This document shows, one piece after another, positions 14,190-21,337 of a DNA stretch of 64,000 bases; position 1 is the stretch's first letter, and every line of letters begins with the position of its first letter. Under the pieces are notes generated by a model. It was not told the origin of the DNA, made no database searches, and saw only the letters and a program-made list of their open reading frames with translations. This DNA is from Flavobacterium gillisiae (GTDB lineage Bacteria; Bacteroidota; Bacteroidia; Flavobacteriales; Flavobacteriaceae), in assembly GCF_900107635.1 (NCBI RefSeq), contig NZ_FNRD01000008.1, positions 1 to 64,000 of the forward strand, written 5' to 3'. The position numbers were made by a program, and so were the translations under genes.

Positions 14190-14612
14190 TTATTTCTTTA
14201 TCATTCCCTTTTGGGAATCTGATTGAATACTTATTTTCACTATTTCATTACGATCTAAAGCTGCGTAAACCATAGATTTCAGCTTTTCCAACGCTTTTCG
14301 GGAGGAACGGCCCTTTCCTACTCCGCTATGTTGCGTTACAGGAGCAATACAGCCCAATAATTCTTTTTTGGCGTCATTGGCGGGATGGATCAAGATTAAA
14401 TCTCTTCCCGGAACATTTCTCAAATGCAAGTGCCATTTAAATTTTGGGCTAAACCGCTTCTGCAAAACATATTCTCCTTCCGGAATACAAGAGATACGCC
14501 TTTGATTTCCCAACCAAGGCAATTCGATGGTATAACAAACTAATGTGCCGTTCCATTCTAGCATCCCTTGCGTTCCTTCAGGAAAATAGATTCTGGTTAA
14601 TACCAAAATCAT
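14190..14612 (-). CDS. DUF5675-like protein
   Basis: The 140-residue product begins MILVLTRIYFPEGTQGML and contains CYTIELPWLGNQRRISCIPEGEYVL, then HLHLRNVPGRDLILIHPAND and a C-rich turn GCIAPVT. This matches my memory of the DUF5675 family, found in phage, tailocin and secretion-related contexts. The invariant Glu, Pro-Trp, Ile-Pro-Gly-Tyr and His-Pro-Ala-Asn positions are kept. The biochemical role is unknown; the conserved His and Cys have led to thoughts of a peptidoglycan-active enzyme. It abuts the 251-residue gene by one base and is the second gene of the unit. Confidence 0.75.
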   Translation of the reverse strand: MILVLTRIYFPEGTQGMLEWNGTLVCYTIELPWLGNQRRISCIPEGEYVLQKRFSPKFKWHLHLRNVPGRDLILIHPANDAKKELLGCIAPVTQHSGVGKGRSSRKALEKLKSMVYAALDRNEIVKISIQSDSQKGMIKK

Positions 14613-14613
14613 C

Positions 14614-15369
14614 TTACAATCCGCTTACGCTAACCAAAGCTAACGGGTTGTAAGACCCGTTTTTCAAGGGATACATCTGGCCATTTACTTGTTGGTAAAA
14701 CTCAACACCTAAAGCCAAAAACAACGGTTTTGTGCTGTTTGGGGTGACCGGGTTTACATGACTAATCGCCGCTGTTGCTGTCATATCCCATGGAAGAATA
14801 GCAGTTTCAGAATTTTTAGAAACGAAAGTCTCTGCCTCAAAATCAATTTCAGCACCAGCTGAAATAACTTTGAAATGGGTCGTTCCTCCTGGAGCTGCAA
14901 TCATATTAGCGGGAATAAACGAATCCAAATCAACGCTGATATCTCCAGATACTCTGTCGATTATCCCTACATAGGGAGCAAACAAACTAGTCCCCAGTTT
15001 CCCTCTGATGTTGAACTCAAAACCAATAAGCAATTCCGCCTCACCATCAATTACATTTCGTAACCCACGCTCGCTAATCGTATCCGCTTGGATCACTTTT
15101 ACCATCGCTTGGGTAAGTCGACTCACCACTCTACCGTCCGCAGAATTTAGAAGTAAGACTCTCAGAGCCGTTCTTAAAATTTTCCCAGCCTTGCCGGCTC
15201 TTCCAAATTCAGAACCGTTCTCACGCGTTCTTTGAAACGCAGGATCATTTTTGATTCTGCTGGCATCGATGCCTCCTTTTTCACGTGCCAAATGCCCGTC
15301 TTGGGTCTTGTAAAAAGTAATATCTCCAATAGTACCTTTCAACTTAATTATGCCTTTCTGTCTTGCCAT
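14614..15369 (-). CDS. Unknown structural-type protein, first gene of phage-like cassette
   Basis: The 251-residue product begins MARQKGIIKLKGTIGDITFY and continues with a Arg/Asn-rich stretch (SRIKNDPAFQRTRENGSEFG), then a mixed alpha/beta body ending in a strand-rich region (FLALGVEFYQQVNGQMYPLKN). I have seen proteins with this start in several Bacteroidetes next to DUF5675 and small membrane proteins, always without a known role. There is no signal peptide. The order structural-type protein, DUF5675, two holin-like proteins suggests a small phage-derived unit. Upstream on the minus strand lies only the 15499-15544 repeat and the hipB promoter region. Confidence 0.7.
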   Translation of the reverse strand: MARQKGIIKLKGTIGDITFYKTQDGHLAREKGGIDASRIKNDPAFQRTRENGSEFGRAGKAGKILRTALRVLLLNSADGRVVSRLTQAMVKVIQADTISERGLRNVIDGEAELLIGFEFNIRGKLGTSLFAPYVGIIDRVSGDISVDLDSFIPANMIAAPGGTTHFKVISAGAEIDFEAETFVSKNSETAILPWDMTATAAISHVNPVTPNSTKPLFLALGVEFYQQVNGQMYPLKNGSYNPLALVSVSGL

Positions 15370-15498
15370 AATTCCTAAAATTTAAGTTTATAAATTAATT
15401 TAAAATGAATTCAATCGTCATCCTGTTGCAACACCTTTCAATTGATTTGAATACAAATTTTAGCTAATTAAATCACATTAAAAAGGCCTCGACGACCA

Positions 15499-15544
15499 GA
15501 TGGCACGATCAGACACAGATGGCATAAATCGACATAAATGACAC
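15499..15544. repeat. Tandem 19-bp units, possible insertion-element end
   Basis: GATGGCACGATCAGACACA (15499-15517) and GATGGCATAAATCGACATA (15518-15536) share 12 of 19 bases and are followed by a partial AATGACAC. The core TGGCA resembles the IS21-like repeats at 44-88. No transposase is near. It could be the remains of another element end. Confidence 0.4.
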
Positions 15545-15572
15545 TTGTGAGTTCGTTACGAGTTATAAATTT

Positions 15573-15672
15573 CTATATGCAATTACATATAGATTGTGTT
15601 TTAGCAAGTGAATTATATGCTTTTACATATAATTTCATATATTTGCTCTAATTCGATGTAAATGCATATAAT
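15573..15672 (+). promoter_or_regulatory. hipBST promoter with three operator copies
   Basis: Two perfect palindromes TATATG-N6-CATATA lie at 15573-15592 and 15612-15633. A third, half-conserved copy in opposite sense (TGTAAATGCATATAAT) lies at 15657-15672. A perfect -7 box TATATTTG (15638-15645) stands between copies two and three. The layout is that of toxin-antitoxin autoregulation by HipB. The third copy covers the ATG at 15662, which argues for the next ATG at 15674 as the start. Confidence 0.75.
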
Positions 15673-15673
15673 T

Positions 15674-15898
15674 ATGATAACACTAGCAGACTTTGTAAAA
15701 GAAAAAAGAAATGAAGTAAACCTTACCCAAGAAGCATTTGCAGAACGTGCTGGAGTGGCGCTGACCGTTATTCGAAAAATAGAACAAGGCAAAGAAAATC
15801 TAAATCTCGAGAAGGTAAATCAAGTGCTCCGAATGTTCGGGCATACCCTCGCACCGGTTAACGCACGAGAATTATCCAAAAATGAAAAGAAAGAATAA
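15674..15898 (+). CDS. hipB: HipB-like antitoxin / repressor (Xre family)
   Basis: The ATG at 15674 gives 74 residues starting MITLADFVKEKRNEVNL. A single Xre-type helix-turn-helix fills the protein: LTQEAFAERAGVALTVIRKIEQG carries the two DNA-contacting helices. The C-terminal tail (LAPVNARELSKNEKKE) is of the kind HipB uses to contact the toxin. It is the first of three overlapping genes and should bind the operator array at 15573-15672. The stop overlaps the next start by one base. Confidence 0.85.
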   Translation: MITLADFVKEKRNEVNLTQEAFAERAGVALTVIRKIEQGKENLNLEKVNQVLRMFGHTLAPVNARELSKNEKKE

Positions 15899-16230
15899 TG
15901 AGAAAGGCTGCAATACATTATAAAGACGTCTTAGCGGGAATACTCACCGAAACAGATGAAGGAGACTATATCTTTCAGTATGAAGAACAATACATAAAGA
16001 AACATCCCAAGCAGTTCATTACGTTTACGATGCCAGTAAGTCCTAAAACATATACCGACAAACGATTATTCCCCTTTTTTGAAGGACTAATTCCTGAAGG
16101 GTGGCTCCTGGATATCGCATCCAAAAACTGGAAAATCAATCCCAATGACCGCATGGGATTACTCTTGGCCTGCTGCCAAAATTGTATCGGAGCCGTTAGT
16201 GTTCAACCAATATCAAATGAAAATGAGTAA
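15898..16230 (+). CDS. hipS: HipS-like protein (HipA N-terminal subdomain)
   Basis: The 110-residue product equals the N-terminal subdomain of HipA: strand pattern KDVLAGILTETDEGDYIFQYEEQY, then FPFFEGLIPEGWLLDIASK and a C-terminal GLLLACCQNCIGAVSV. In HipBST systems this piece is a separate protein that acts as the antitoxin of the kinase HipT, while HipB boosts the effect. The one-base overlap with hipB and an 8-nt overlap with hipT point to strict co-translation. Whether it neutralises the kinase here is inferred from the family. Confidence 0.8.
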   Translation: MRKAAIHYKDVLAGILTETDEGDYIFQYEEQYIKKHPKQFITFTMPVSPKTYTDKRLFPFFEGLIPEGWLLDIASKNWKINPNDRMGLLLACCQNCIGAVSVQPISNENE

Positions 16231-17179
16231 GAAATGCGTATATTGTTATCAGATAGTAGAGGATACAATTGAAGGTGATTTTCACGAGCAATGTAGCTTA
16301 GCATTTTTTGGAACAAAACACCAACCTGCATTTGAACATACCCTACAACAAATGACCGCCTTAGCGCTAAATGTCGTGGAGCGAAGCGTAGCAGTACCTG
16401 GGGTACAACCCAAATTATCACTATCAATAGTAAATGACACGATTCAGGACGGGAATAAAGGACGTCTTACCGTGGTAGGTGCTTTGGGCGGTAATTATAT
16501 TTTCAAACCGCCATCCGAACAATTCCCTGAAATGCCCGCAAATGAACATGTAACGATGCGCATTGCAGAAGCTTTTGGAATTAACACTGTAAAATCAAGC
16601 TTGATCCGCCTACAATCTGGCGAGCTTTCCTATATTACCAAACGCATTGATAGGACAGCTACTGGAGAAAAAATCCACATGCTCGACATGTTCCAAATCA
16701 CGGAAGCTTTTGACAAATACAAAAGCTCGATGGAAAAAATAGGCAAAGCCATCAACGAATTCTCAGACAACACCTTACTGGACAAACTATACTTTTTGGA
16801 ATTAGGAGTTTTCAGCTACCTGACCGGAAACAACGACATGCACCTGAAGAACTTCTCGATGATCAATACAGGGGATAGTTGGACATTGGCTCCAGCCTAT
16901 GATCTGTTGAACGTGGCCATAGTAAACCCGGAAGACACCGAAGAACTAGCCTTAACGCTCGATGGAAAAAAGAAAAAACTAAAATGGGAGCATTTCCAAA
17001 CACTAGGAACAAACCTTGGCCTTAACGAAAAACAGCTAAAAGGAATAGTAAAACGATTCCAAAAAAACAAACCAATTGCAATACAATGGATCAATAATTC
17101 ATTCCTGTCTGAAGCATTCAAAGAAAAATACAAACTACTATTAGAGGAAAGATACAGCAGTTTATTTCAGCCTAAGTAA
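16223..17179 (+). CDS. hipT: HipT-like serine/threonine kinase toxin
   Basis: The 318-residue product is a HipA-type kinase without the N-terminal subdomain. It opens with a zinc-ribbon-like C5-x2-C8 and H21-x2-C24, then the phosphate-loop motif AVPGVQPKLSL, a Gly-rich GALGGNYIFKP, the catalytic GNNDMHLKNFSM and the metal-binding LAPAYDLLN. All active-site elements are present. HipA and HipT kinases phosphorylate aminoacyl-tRNA synthetases (GltX or TrpS) and halt growth. The target here is unknown. The ATG at 16223 is chosen for the short overlap with hipS; ATG 16217 is also possible. Confidence 0.85.
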   Translation: MSKKCVYCYQIVEDTIEGDFHEQCSLAFFGTKHQPAFEHTLQQMTALALNVVERSVAVPGVQPKLSLSIVNDTIQDGNKGRLTVVGALGGNYIFKPPSEQFPEMPANEHVTMRIAEAFGINTVKSSLIRLQSGELSYITKRIDRTATGEKIHMLDMFQITEAFDKYKSSMEKIGKAINEFSDNTLLDKLYFLELGVFSYLTGNNDMHLKNFSMINTGDSWTLAPAYDLLNVAIVNPEDTEELALTLDGKKKKLKWEHFQTLGTNLGLNEKQLKGIVKRFQKNKPIAIQWINNSFLSEAFKEKYKLLLEERYSSLFQPK

Positions 17180-17268
17180 ACAAGCACTTTTTTGTTTAAT
17201 TTTACTTAGAAGTTTGGATAATAGAATTTTAAAGTAAGCCAAAGCCCAATCAAAGCTATAGATAGAGT

Positions 17269-17472
17269 ATGAAAGCAGCAACCACGAGATTGTGTATCTA
17301 CCCTAAAGACATACAACGTATTACAGGAAAGAGTTATCGCCAAAGCATTAGACTGTTGCAAAACATCAGAAAGGAGCTTAACAAGCTCCCTACGGAGTTT
17401 GTATCCGTGCAAGAGTTCTGCCAATACACTAGCCTGAAACAAGAGCAGGTAGAATTACATATTATAGGTTAA
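17269..17472 (+). CDS. Small helical protein of mobile-region type, 67 aa
   Basis: The 67-residue basic protein starts MKAATTRLCIYPKDIQRITG and has a helix-turn-helix-like rhythm (GKSYRQSIRLLQNIRKELNK, then SVQEFCQYTSL). I recall similar small proteins scattered in Flavobacteriaceae, often near mobile or toxin-antitoxin genes. DNA binding is likely but not shown. It stands alone between the HipBST and HipBA units. Confidence 0.6.
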   Translation: MKAATTRLCIYPKDIQRITGKSYRQSIRLLQNIRKELNKLPTEFVSVQEFCQYTSLKQEQVELHIIG

Positions 17473-17500
17473 ACTCCCGACTACCCTTTAAAAATATTTT

Positions 17501-17555
17501 ACCATTATAATAGTTATATTTAATAAATTTAACTAATTTTGATTAATATAATGGT
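17501..17555 (+). promoter_or_regulatory. Candidate hipBA operator (inverted repeat)
   Basis: Arms ACCATTATAAT (17501-17511) and ATTAATATAATGGT ending at 17555 pair over 11 positions with one mismatch. The repeat lies directly before the hipB-like gene at 17562 and would fit autorepression by that protein. It is not related to the operators at 15573-15672. Confidence 0.5.
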
Positions 17556-17561
17556 TATTTT

Positions 17562-17825
17562 ATGCTAGATCCAATCACAATAAAATCGGTTAAACTCAAA
17601 ATCGGAGCGTTTTGTAAAAACAAAAGGAAGGAATACGGTTTATCCCGAGATGAACTTGCCAAAGAGCTTGATATCTCCCGCACCACCATTCAGAATATTG
17701 AGAATGGCAAAAATGCCACATTAGATAATCTACTGAAAGTAGCCAATCATTTTAATGTCCTGGAAACCATTTTTCTTGCTATCGATACCCTAGATCAAAC
17801 CGATAATAACATCTCATTGTACTAA
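17562..17825 (+). CDS. hipB: HipB-like antitoxin / repressor, second system
   Basis: The 87-residue product has an Xre-type helix-turn-helix at about 14-70 (YGLSRDELAKELDISRTTIQN, then NGKNATLDNLLKVANH). A C-terminal tail with acidic residues follows. It lies 2 nt upstream of the full-length hipA gene, as usual for hipBA operons, and probably binds the inverted repeat at 17501-17555. It differs clearly from the first HipB in sequence, which suggests independent arrival. Confidence 0.85.
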   Translation: MLDPITIKSVKLKIGAFCKNKRKEYGLSRDELAKELDISRTTIQNIENGKNATLDNLLKVANHFNVLETIFLAIDTLDQTDNNISLY

Positions 17826-17827
17826 TT

Positions 17828-19093
17828 ATGGCAGCAGATAAAAGCATATCAATCATCGCTTTCGATACCGAGATAGGAAAATTAGGATACGATTTCAACC
17901 AACGTAAATGCTATTTCCAATACAGTCCTGAATTTTTAGATTCGGGCAAGTATTCCAATATGTTTCCTTTCCTGTTTAAGAGAATAAAACCAGTACAGGT
18001 ATTCACCCAATTTGAAGGAGAAACGTTTAAAGGTCTTCCTCCTATGATTGCCGATTCCCTGCCGGATATGTTTGGGAACATCATTTTCCAGGAATGGTTC
18101 AACGCTAAGGAAAAAGGATTTAAAATTACACCTTTAGAACAATTAACTTATGTCGCCGACCGTGGTATGGGTGCGCTGGAATACCGTCCCGTCAAAGACC
18201 TACCTATGACCTCCAAAATTGATATTGAAGAAATGGTGAAGGTTCTTGAACGTGTCTTACATCTAAAAGACGAAACCACTTCAAACAACCTGAGTGATTT
18301 ATCGCTTTTAAACATATTTAAAATTGGTACTTCCGCAGGAGGTGTCAGACCTAAAATAGTAGTTTCAGAAAACAAGGAAACCGGTGCCATCGTCGCGGGA
18401 GACCAAATATTCTCTGAAGAGTATAACCATTACATTGTGAAACTTCATTTGGAAGAACCACAGGGTTATAATAAAGAAAAGGTAGAATACATCTATTATT
18501 TAATGGCTCTGGAGGCTGGTATTGACATGATGCCTTCAAAATTAATCGATGACACCCATTTTGCCACCTCACGATACGACAGACAAAAAGGACAAAAGCA
18601 ACACGTACTTACCGCATCGGGTCTTACAGGCTGGGATTTTAAAAAACCTGATAATTCATCCTATGAAAATCTATTTAAACTTTCCATTAGTTTAGATGTT
18701 CCACACAAAGACATCCAGCAACTCTTCAGAAGAATGATATTTAATGTAGTCTTCAAAAACGTAGACGACCATTTAAAGAACCACAGCTTCATCTACGATA
18801 AAGAAAAAAATAGCTGGAATCTTTCCCCAGCGTATGATATAACGTATGCCTTAAACCCATTGCTTACTTTTACAAGTATTTCAAGAGCATTATCGATTAA
18901 TGGCAAACGACAGGATATAAACTGGAATGATGTCCTATCAATTGCAGAGGAATTTGCTGTTAAAAACCCTAAAGGAATTATTGATGAGGTTCAGAACACA
19001 GCAGTATTCTGGAAAAAAACGGCCACTGAATTAAATATCCCAGAAAATATAATCAATACAATTGAAAACGATTTTTATTTTATAAAGAACTAA
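17828..19093 (+). CDS. hipA: HipA-like serine/threonine kinase toxin
   Basis: The 421-residue product is a full-length HipA kinase with the N-terminal subdomain fused: GETFKGLPPMIADSLPDMFGN at about 62-82, the autophosphorylation loop GTSAGGVRPK, the catalytic NVDDHLKNHSF and the metal-binding LSPAYDITYA. All motifs are intact. The kinase should phosphorylate a tRNA synthetase and cause dormancy unless held by HipB. It is the last gene before the presumed attachment site. Confidence 0.85.
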   Translation: MAADKSISIIAFDTEIGKLGYDFNQRKCYFQYSPEFLDSGKYSNMFPFLFKRIKPVQVFTQFEGETFKGLPPMIADSLPDMFGNIIFQEWFNAKEKGFKITPLEQLTYVADRGMGALEYRPVKDLPMTSKIDIEEMVKVLERVLHLKDETTSNNLSDLSLLNIFKIGTSAGGVRPKIVVSENKETGAIVAGDQIFSEEYNHYIVKLHLEEPQGYNKEKVEYIYYLMALEAGIDMMPSKLIDDTHFATSRYDRQKGQKQHVLTASGLTGWDFKKPDNSSYENLFKLSISLDVPHKDIQQLFRRMIFNVVFKNVDDHLKNHSFIYDKEKNSWNLSPAYDITYALNPLLTFTSISRALSINGKRQDINWNDVLSIAEEFAVKNPKGIIDEVQNTAVFWKKTATELNIPENIINTIENDFYFIKN

Positions 19094-19396
19094 TCGTTGA
19101 TAAACGGAATCTATTCCTAAAAAATTGGATGCTAAAATCAGAACAAAACTTTAATACCTAGGTCAATTTTTGTTACTGTACAAGCTTAAAAATTGAACAG
19201 CTTAAACATATAATTATTTGGTAAAATAGTACTTATCCATACCATATTTTGAACCAATCAATGGTGCAAATTCCAATAAAATTGATTAAATTTGAGTCAT
19301 CAATACGAGTACTAAATTGAGTGAAATTTAAAGGTGCACAATTCGGTGCACTCATTTTGAAAAACAAACGCTAAGTCAATAAAATTAAGACTTGAC
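19094..19396. other. Gene-free stretch before the attachment site
   Basis: About 300 AT-rich bases with no convincing reading frame. Short direct repeats occur (GGTGCAC-AATTC-GGTGCAC at about 19331-19350, and AAATTGA/AAATTTGAGT variants before it), of the kind found in recombinase arm sites. No integrase gene or remnant is recognised. Confidence 0.4.
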
Positions 19397-19426
19397 AGAG
19401 GTTGACAAGTCCCTCTTTCTCCGCCA
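19397..19426 (+). other. tRNA-Ser 3'-end fragment, probable att site
   Basis: The stretch CAAGTCCCTCTTTCTCCGCCA equals the T-loop, T-stem 3' side, acceptor strand, discriminator G and CCA of a Bacteroidetes tRNA-Ser. The 5' side does not continue as tRNA: GAGGTTGACAAGTCC has two extra bases in the T-arm, and no GGAGAAA acceptor strand is found upstream. It is therefore a duplicated 3' end, as left by integrases that recombine within a tRNA T-arm. Confidence 0.65.
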
Positions 19427-19434
19427 GTATAAGT

Positions 19435-19469
19435 AAAACCCTTTAAACATAACGTTTAAAGGGTTTTTT
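19435..19469 (+). terminator. Strong terminator behind the tRNA 3' end
   Basis: Perfect 14-bp arms AAAACCCTTTAAAC and GTTTAAAGGGTTTT enclose ATAAC and are followed by a T-run. Its place 9 nt behind the CCA suggests that it is the original terminator of the tRNA gene. Confidence 0.85.
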
Positions 19470-19880
19470 CATTGTCATCATTTCTATAACCCCCTCTTCT
19501 CAGACAGCCTTTTGCTTTCATTTCAAAAATTTAGCAAAATCCCAAACATAGTTACCAAACCTTAATCATTTTTAAAATTAAAATATTCAATAGTATCTAT
19601 AGTCCGACACTAGCACAATACAAGTCTTTATTCATTACTTCGATCGAGCGATTTGCGCCTATCTTTTTAAAATATGTTCCAATGACATACAAAAAGTCCT
19701 ATAGTTTAAAAAACAACCTTCAAATCAACTTCTAATAGCTAATTATTTAAAAGACGAAAAGTTCCTACCAATCCGCTACAATTTAAAATCGAACCACTAA
19801 ATTTAAAAAACAAGGCTACAAATTCAACATTCAACCTTAAATCATAAGGTCAATCAATTAAAAACTTTGAGAAATAAAAA
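19470..19880. other. Gene-free AT-rich spacer
   Basis: About 410 AT-rich bases without a gene, RNA or clear regulatory signal that I can support. It separates the island boundary from the terminator of ychF. Confidence 0.5.
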
Positions 19881-19906
19881 AAGCTGCTGAATTTCTCCAG
19901 CAGCTT
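19876..19906 (-). terminator. ychF terminator
   Basis: Arms AAGCTGCTG (19881-19889) and CAGCAGCTT (19898-19906) form a hairpin. Read on the minus strand it is followed by a run of T residues, right after ychF. Confidence 0.75.
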
Positions 19907-19931
19907 GTCATTATTCATAAGTATATTCTGT

Positions 19932-21026
19932 CTATACGTTAAATCTAAAATGCATTACATCTCCGTCTTTAACGATATATTCTTTTCCTTCTACTTTAAA
20001 TTTCCCTGCTTCTTTTGCCTTAGCTTCTGAACCATAATGAACAAAGTCCTCATATGAAATCACTTCGGCACGAATAAATCCTTTTTCGAAATCAGTATGA
20101 ATCACTCCTGCTGCCTGTGGCGCAGTTGAACCAACATCTATCGTCCAAGCTCTAACCTCTTTTACACCTGCAGTAAAATAAGTCTGTTGCTTTAATAATT
20201 TATAAGCAGCTCTAATCAAAACCGAAGCACCTGGCTCAGTTAACCCCATATCTTCAAGAAAAACTTGACGCTCTTCATAACTTTCCAATTCTGTAATATC
20301 AGCCTCTGCTCCTACAGAAAGAATAATAACCTCTGCATCCTCGTCTTTTACTAACTCACGAACTTGATCCACATATTTATTGCCGTTAACCGCTGAATTT
20401 TCATCTACATTACAAACATACAACACTGGCTTTGCCGTAATCAATTGAAAACCCTCCATTAAAACTTCTTCATCATTGTTTTGAGGCGTTACCGTTCTTG
20501 CTGATTTTGCTTGAAGCAATGTCTCTCTGATACGGTCTAAAAGGGCTTTTTCTGTTTGCGCTTCTTTATTACCAGTTTTAGCTGCGCGATTTACTTTCTC
20601 TAGACGTTTTTCTACATTCTCAAGATCTTTCAACTGCAACTCAATGTCAATCGTTTCTTTATCCCTAATTGGGTTAACATTCCCGTCAACATGAACAATA
20701 TTATCATTATCAAAACAACGAAGTACGTGGATAATAGCATTACACTCTCTAATGTTACCTAGAAATTGATTTCCTAAACCTTCCCCTTTACTAGCCCCTT
20801 TAACCAAACCTGCGATGTCAACAATATCAACTGTTGCCATTTGTACGCGTTCCGGTTTAACTAGTTCTTCCAGTTTTTCAATTCTTGTATCTGGTACATT
20901 AACGACACCTATATTAGGCTCAATAGTACAAAAAGGAAAATTTGCACTTTGCGCTTTTGCATTTGACAAACAATTAAATAATGTTGATTTCCCAACGTTC
21001 GGTAATCCTACAATTCCTGCTTTCAT
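19932..21026 (-). CDS. ychF: Ribosome-binding ATPase YchF (Obg-like)
   Basis: The 364-residue product has the full YchF pattern: P-loop GLPNVGKST at 7-15, switch region FPFCTIEPNIGVV, DIAGLVKGASKGEGLGNQFL, the NVDE motif in place of NKxD (which makes it prefer ATP), and a C-terminal TGS domain ending YIVKDGDVMHFRFNV. The length is that of the family. YchF binds ribosomes and is linked to stress responses. It is monocistronic, with a terminator behind it. Confidence 0.97.
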   Translation of the reverse strand: MKAGIVGLPNVGKSTLFNCLSNAKAQSANFPFCTIEPNIGVVNVPDTRIEKLEELVKPERVQMATVDIVDIAGLVKGASKGEGLGNQFLGNIRECNAIIHVLRCFDNDNIVHVDGNVNPIRDKETIDIELQLKDLENVEKRLEKVNRAAKTGNKEAQTEKALLDRIRETLLQAKSARTVTPQNNDEEVLMEGFQLITAKPVLYVCNVDENSAVNGNKYVDQVRELVKDEDAEVIILSVGAEADITELESYEERQVFLEDMGLTEPGASVLIRAAYKLLKQQTYFTAGVKEVRAWTIDVGSTAPQAAGVIHTDFEKGFIRAEVISYEDFVHYGSEAKAKEAGKFKVEGKEYIVKDGDVMHFRFNV

Positions 21027-21337
21027 GATAGTATCTTTTACATATAACGTTTAATCGCTACAAGTTTAATATTTAATTTTAAAAAGTGTGCAAATATAAT
21101 ATATAATAAATCGTAGACAGCATAATCCACAGATTAATGTAATTGCAAAATTTATTTTACACTTTTACATATCTAATAATAAAAATTATAACAAATTATC
21201 AGTCCAATAAATTATCATTAATATAAAAAGAATAACACATATTTTAAAGTAAATCTTAACGATTCCTTAAATATATGTTAAAAATTTCCTATCTTGCCAC
21301 CGAAATTAAACCAAACAAAAACCAAATTAAATTATTT
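21027..21337. other. Divergent intergenic region ychF / TonB receptor
   Basis: About 310 AT-rich bases. A -7-like TATCTTGC (21290-21297) lies 40 nt before the receptor's preferred start at 21338. This is why the frame-extending ATG at 21275 is not used. No riboswitch-like structure is evident. Confidence 0.4.

Noticed and set aside
13776..14222. A 148-residue plus-strand frame
   Set aside because: It is the antisense of the two small membrane protein genes of the minus-strand cassette and has Asn/Ser-rich, non-protein-like composition.
15662..15673. Earlier ATG for the first HipB
   Set aside because: It lies within the third operator copy, only 17 nt after the -7 box; the ATG at 15674 starts the conserved sequence.
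19397..19426. Complete tRNA or other small RNA gene
   Set aside because: Only the 3' part fits a tRNA; no matching acceptor 5' strand, D-arm or anticodon arm lies upstream.
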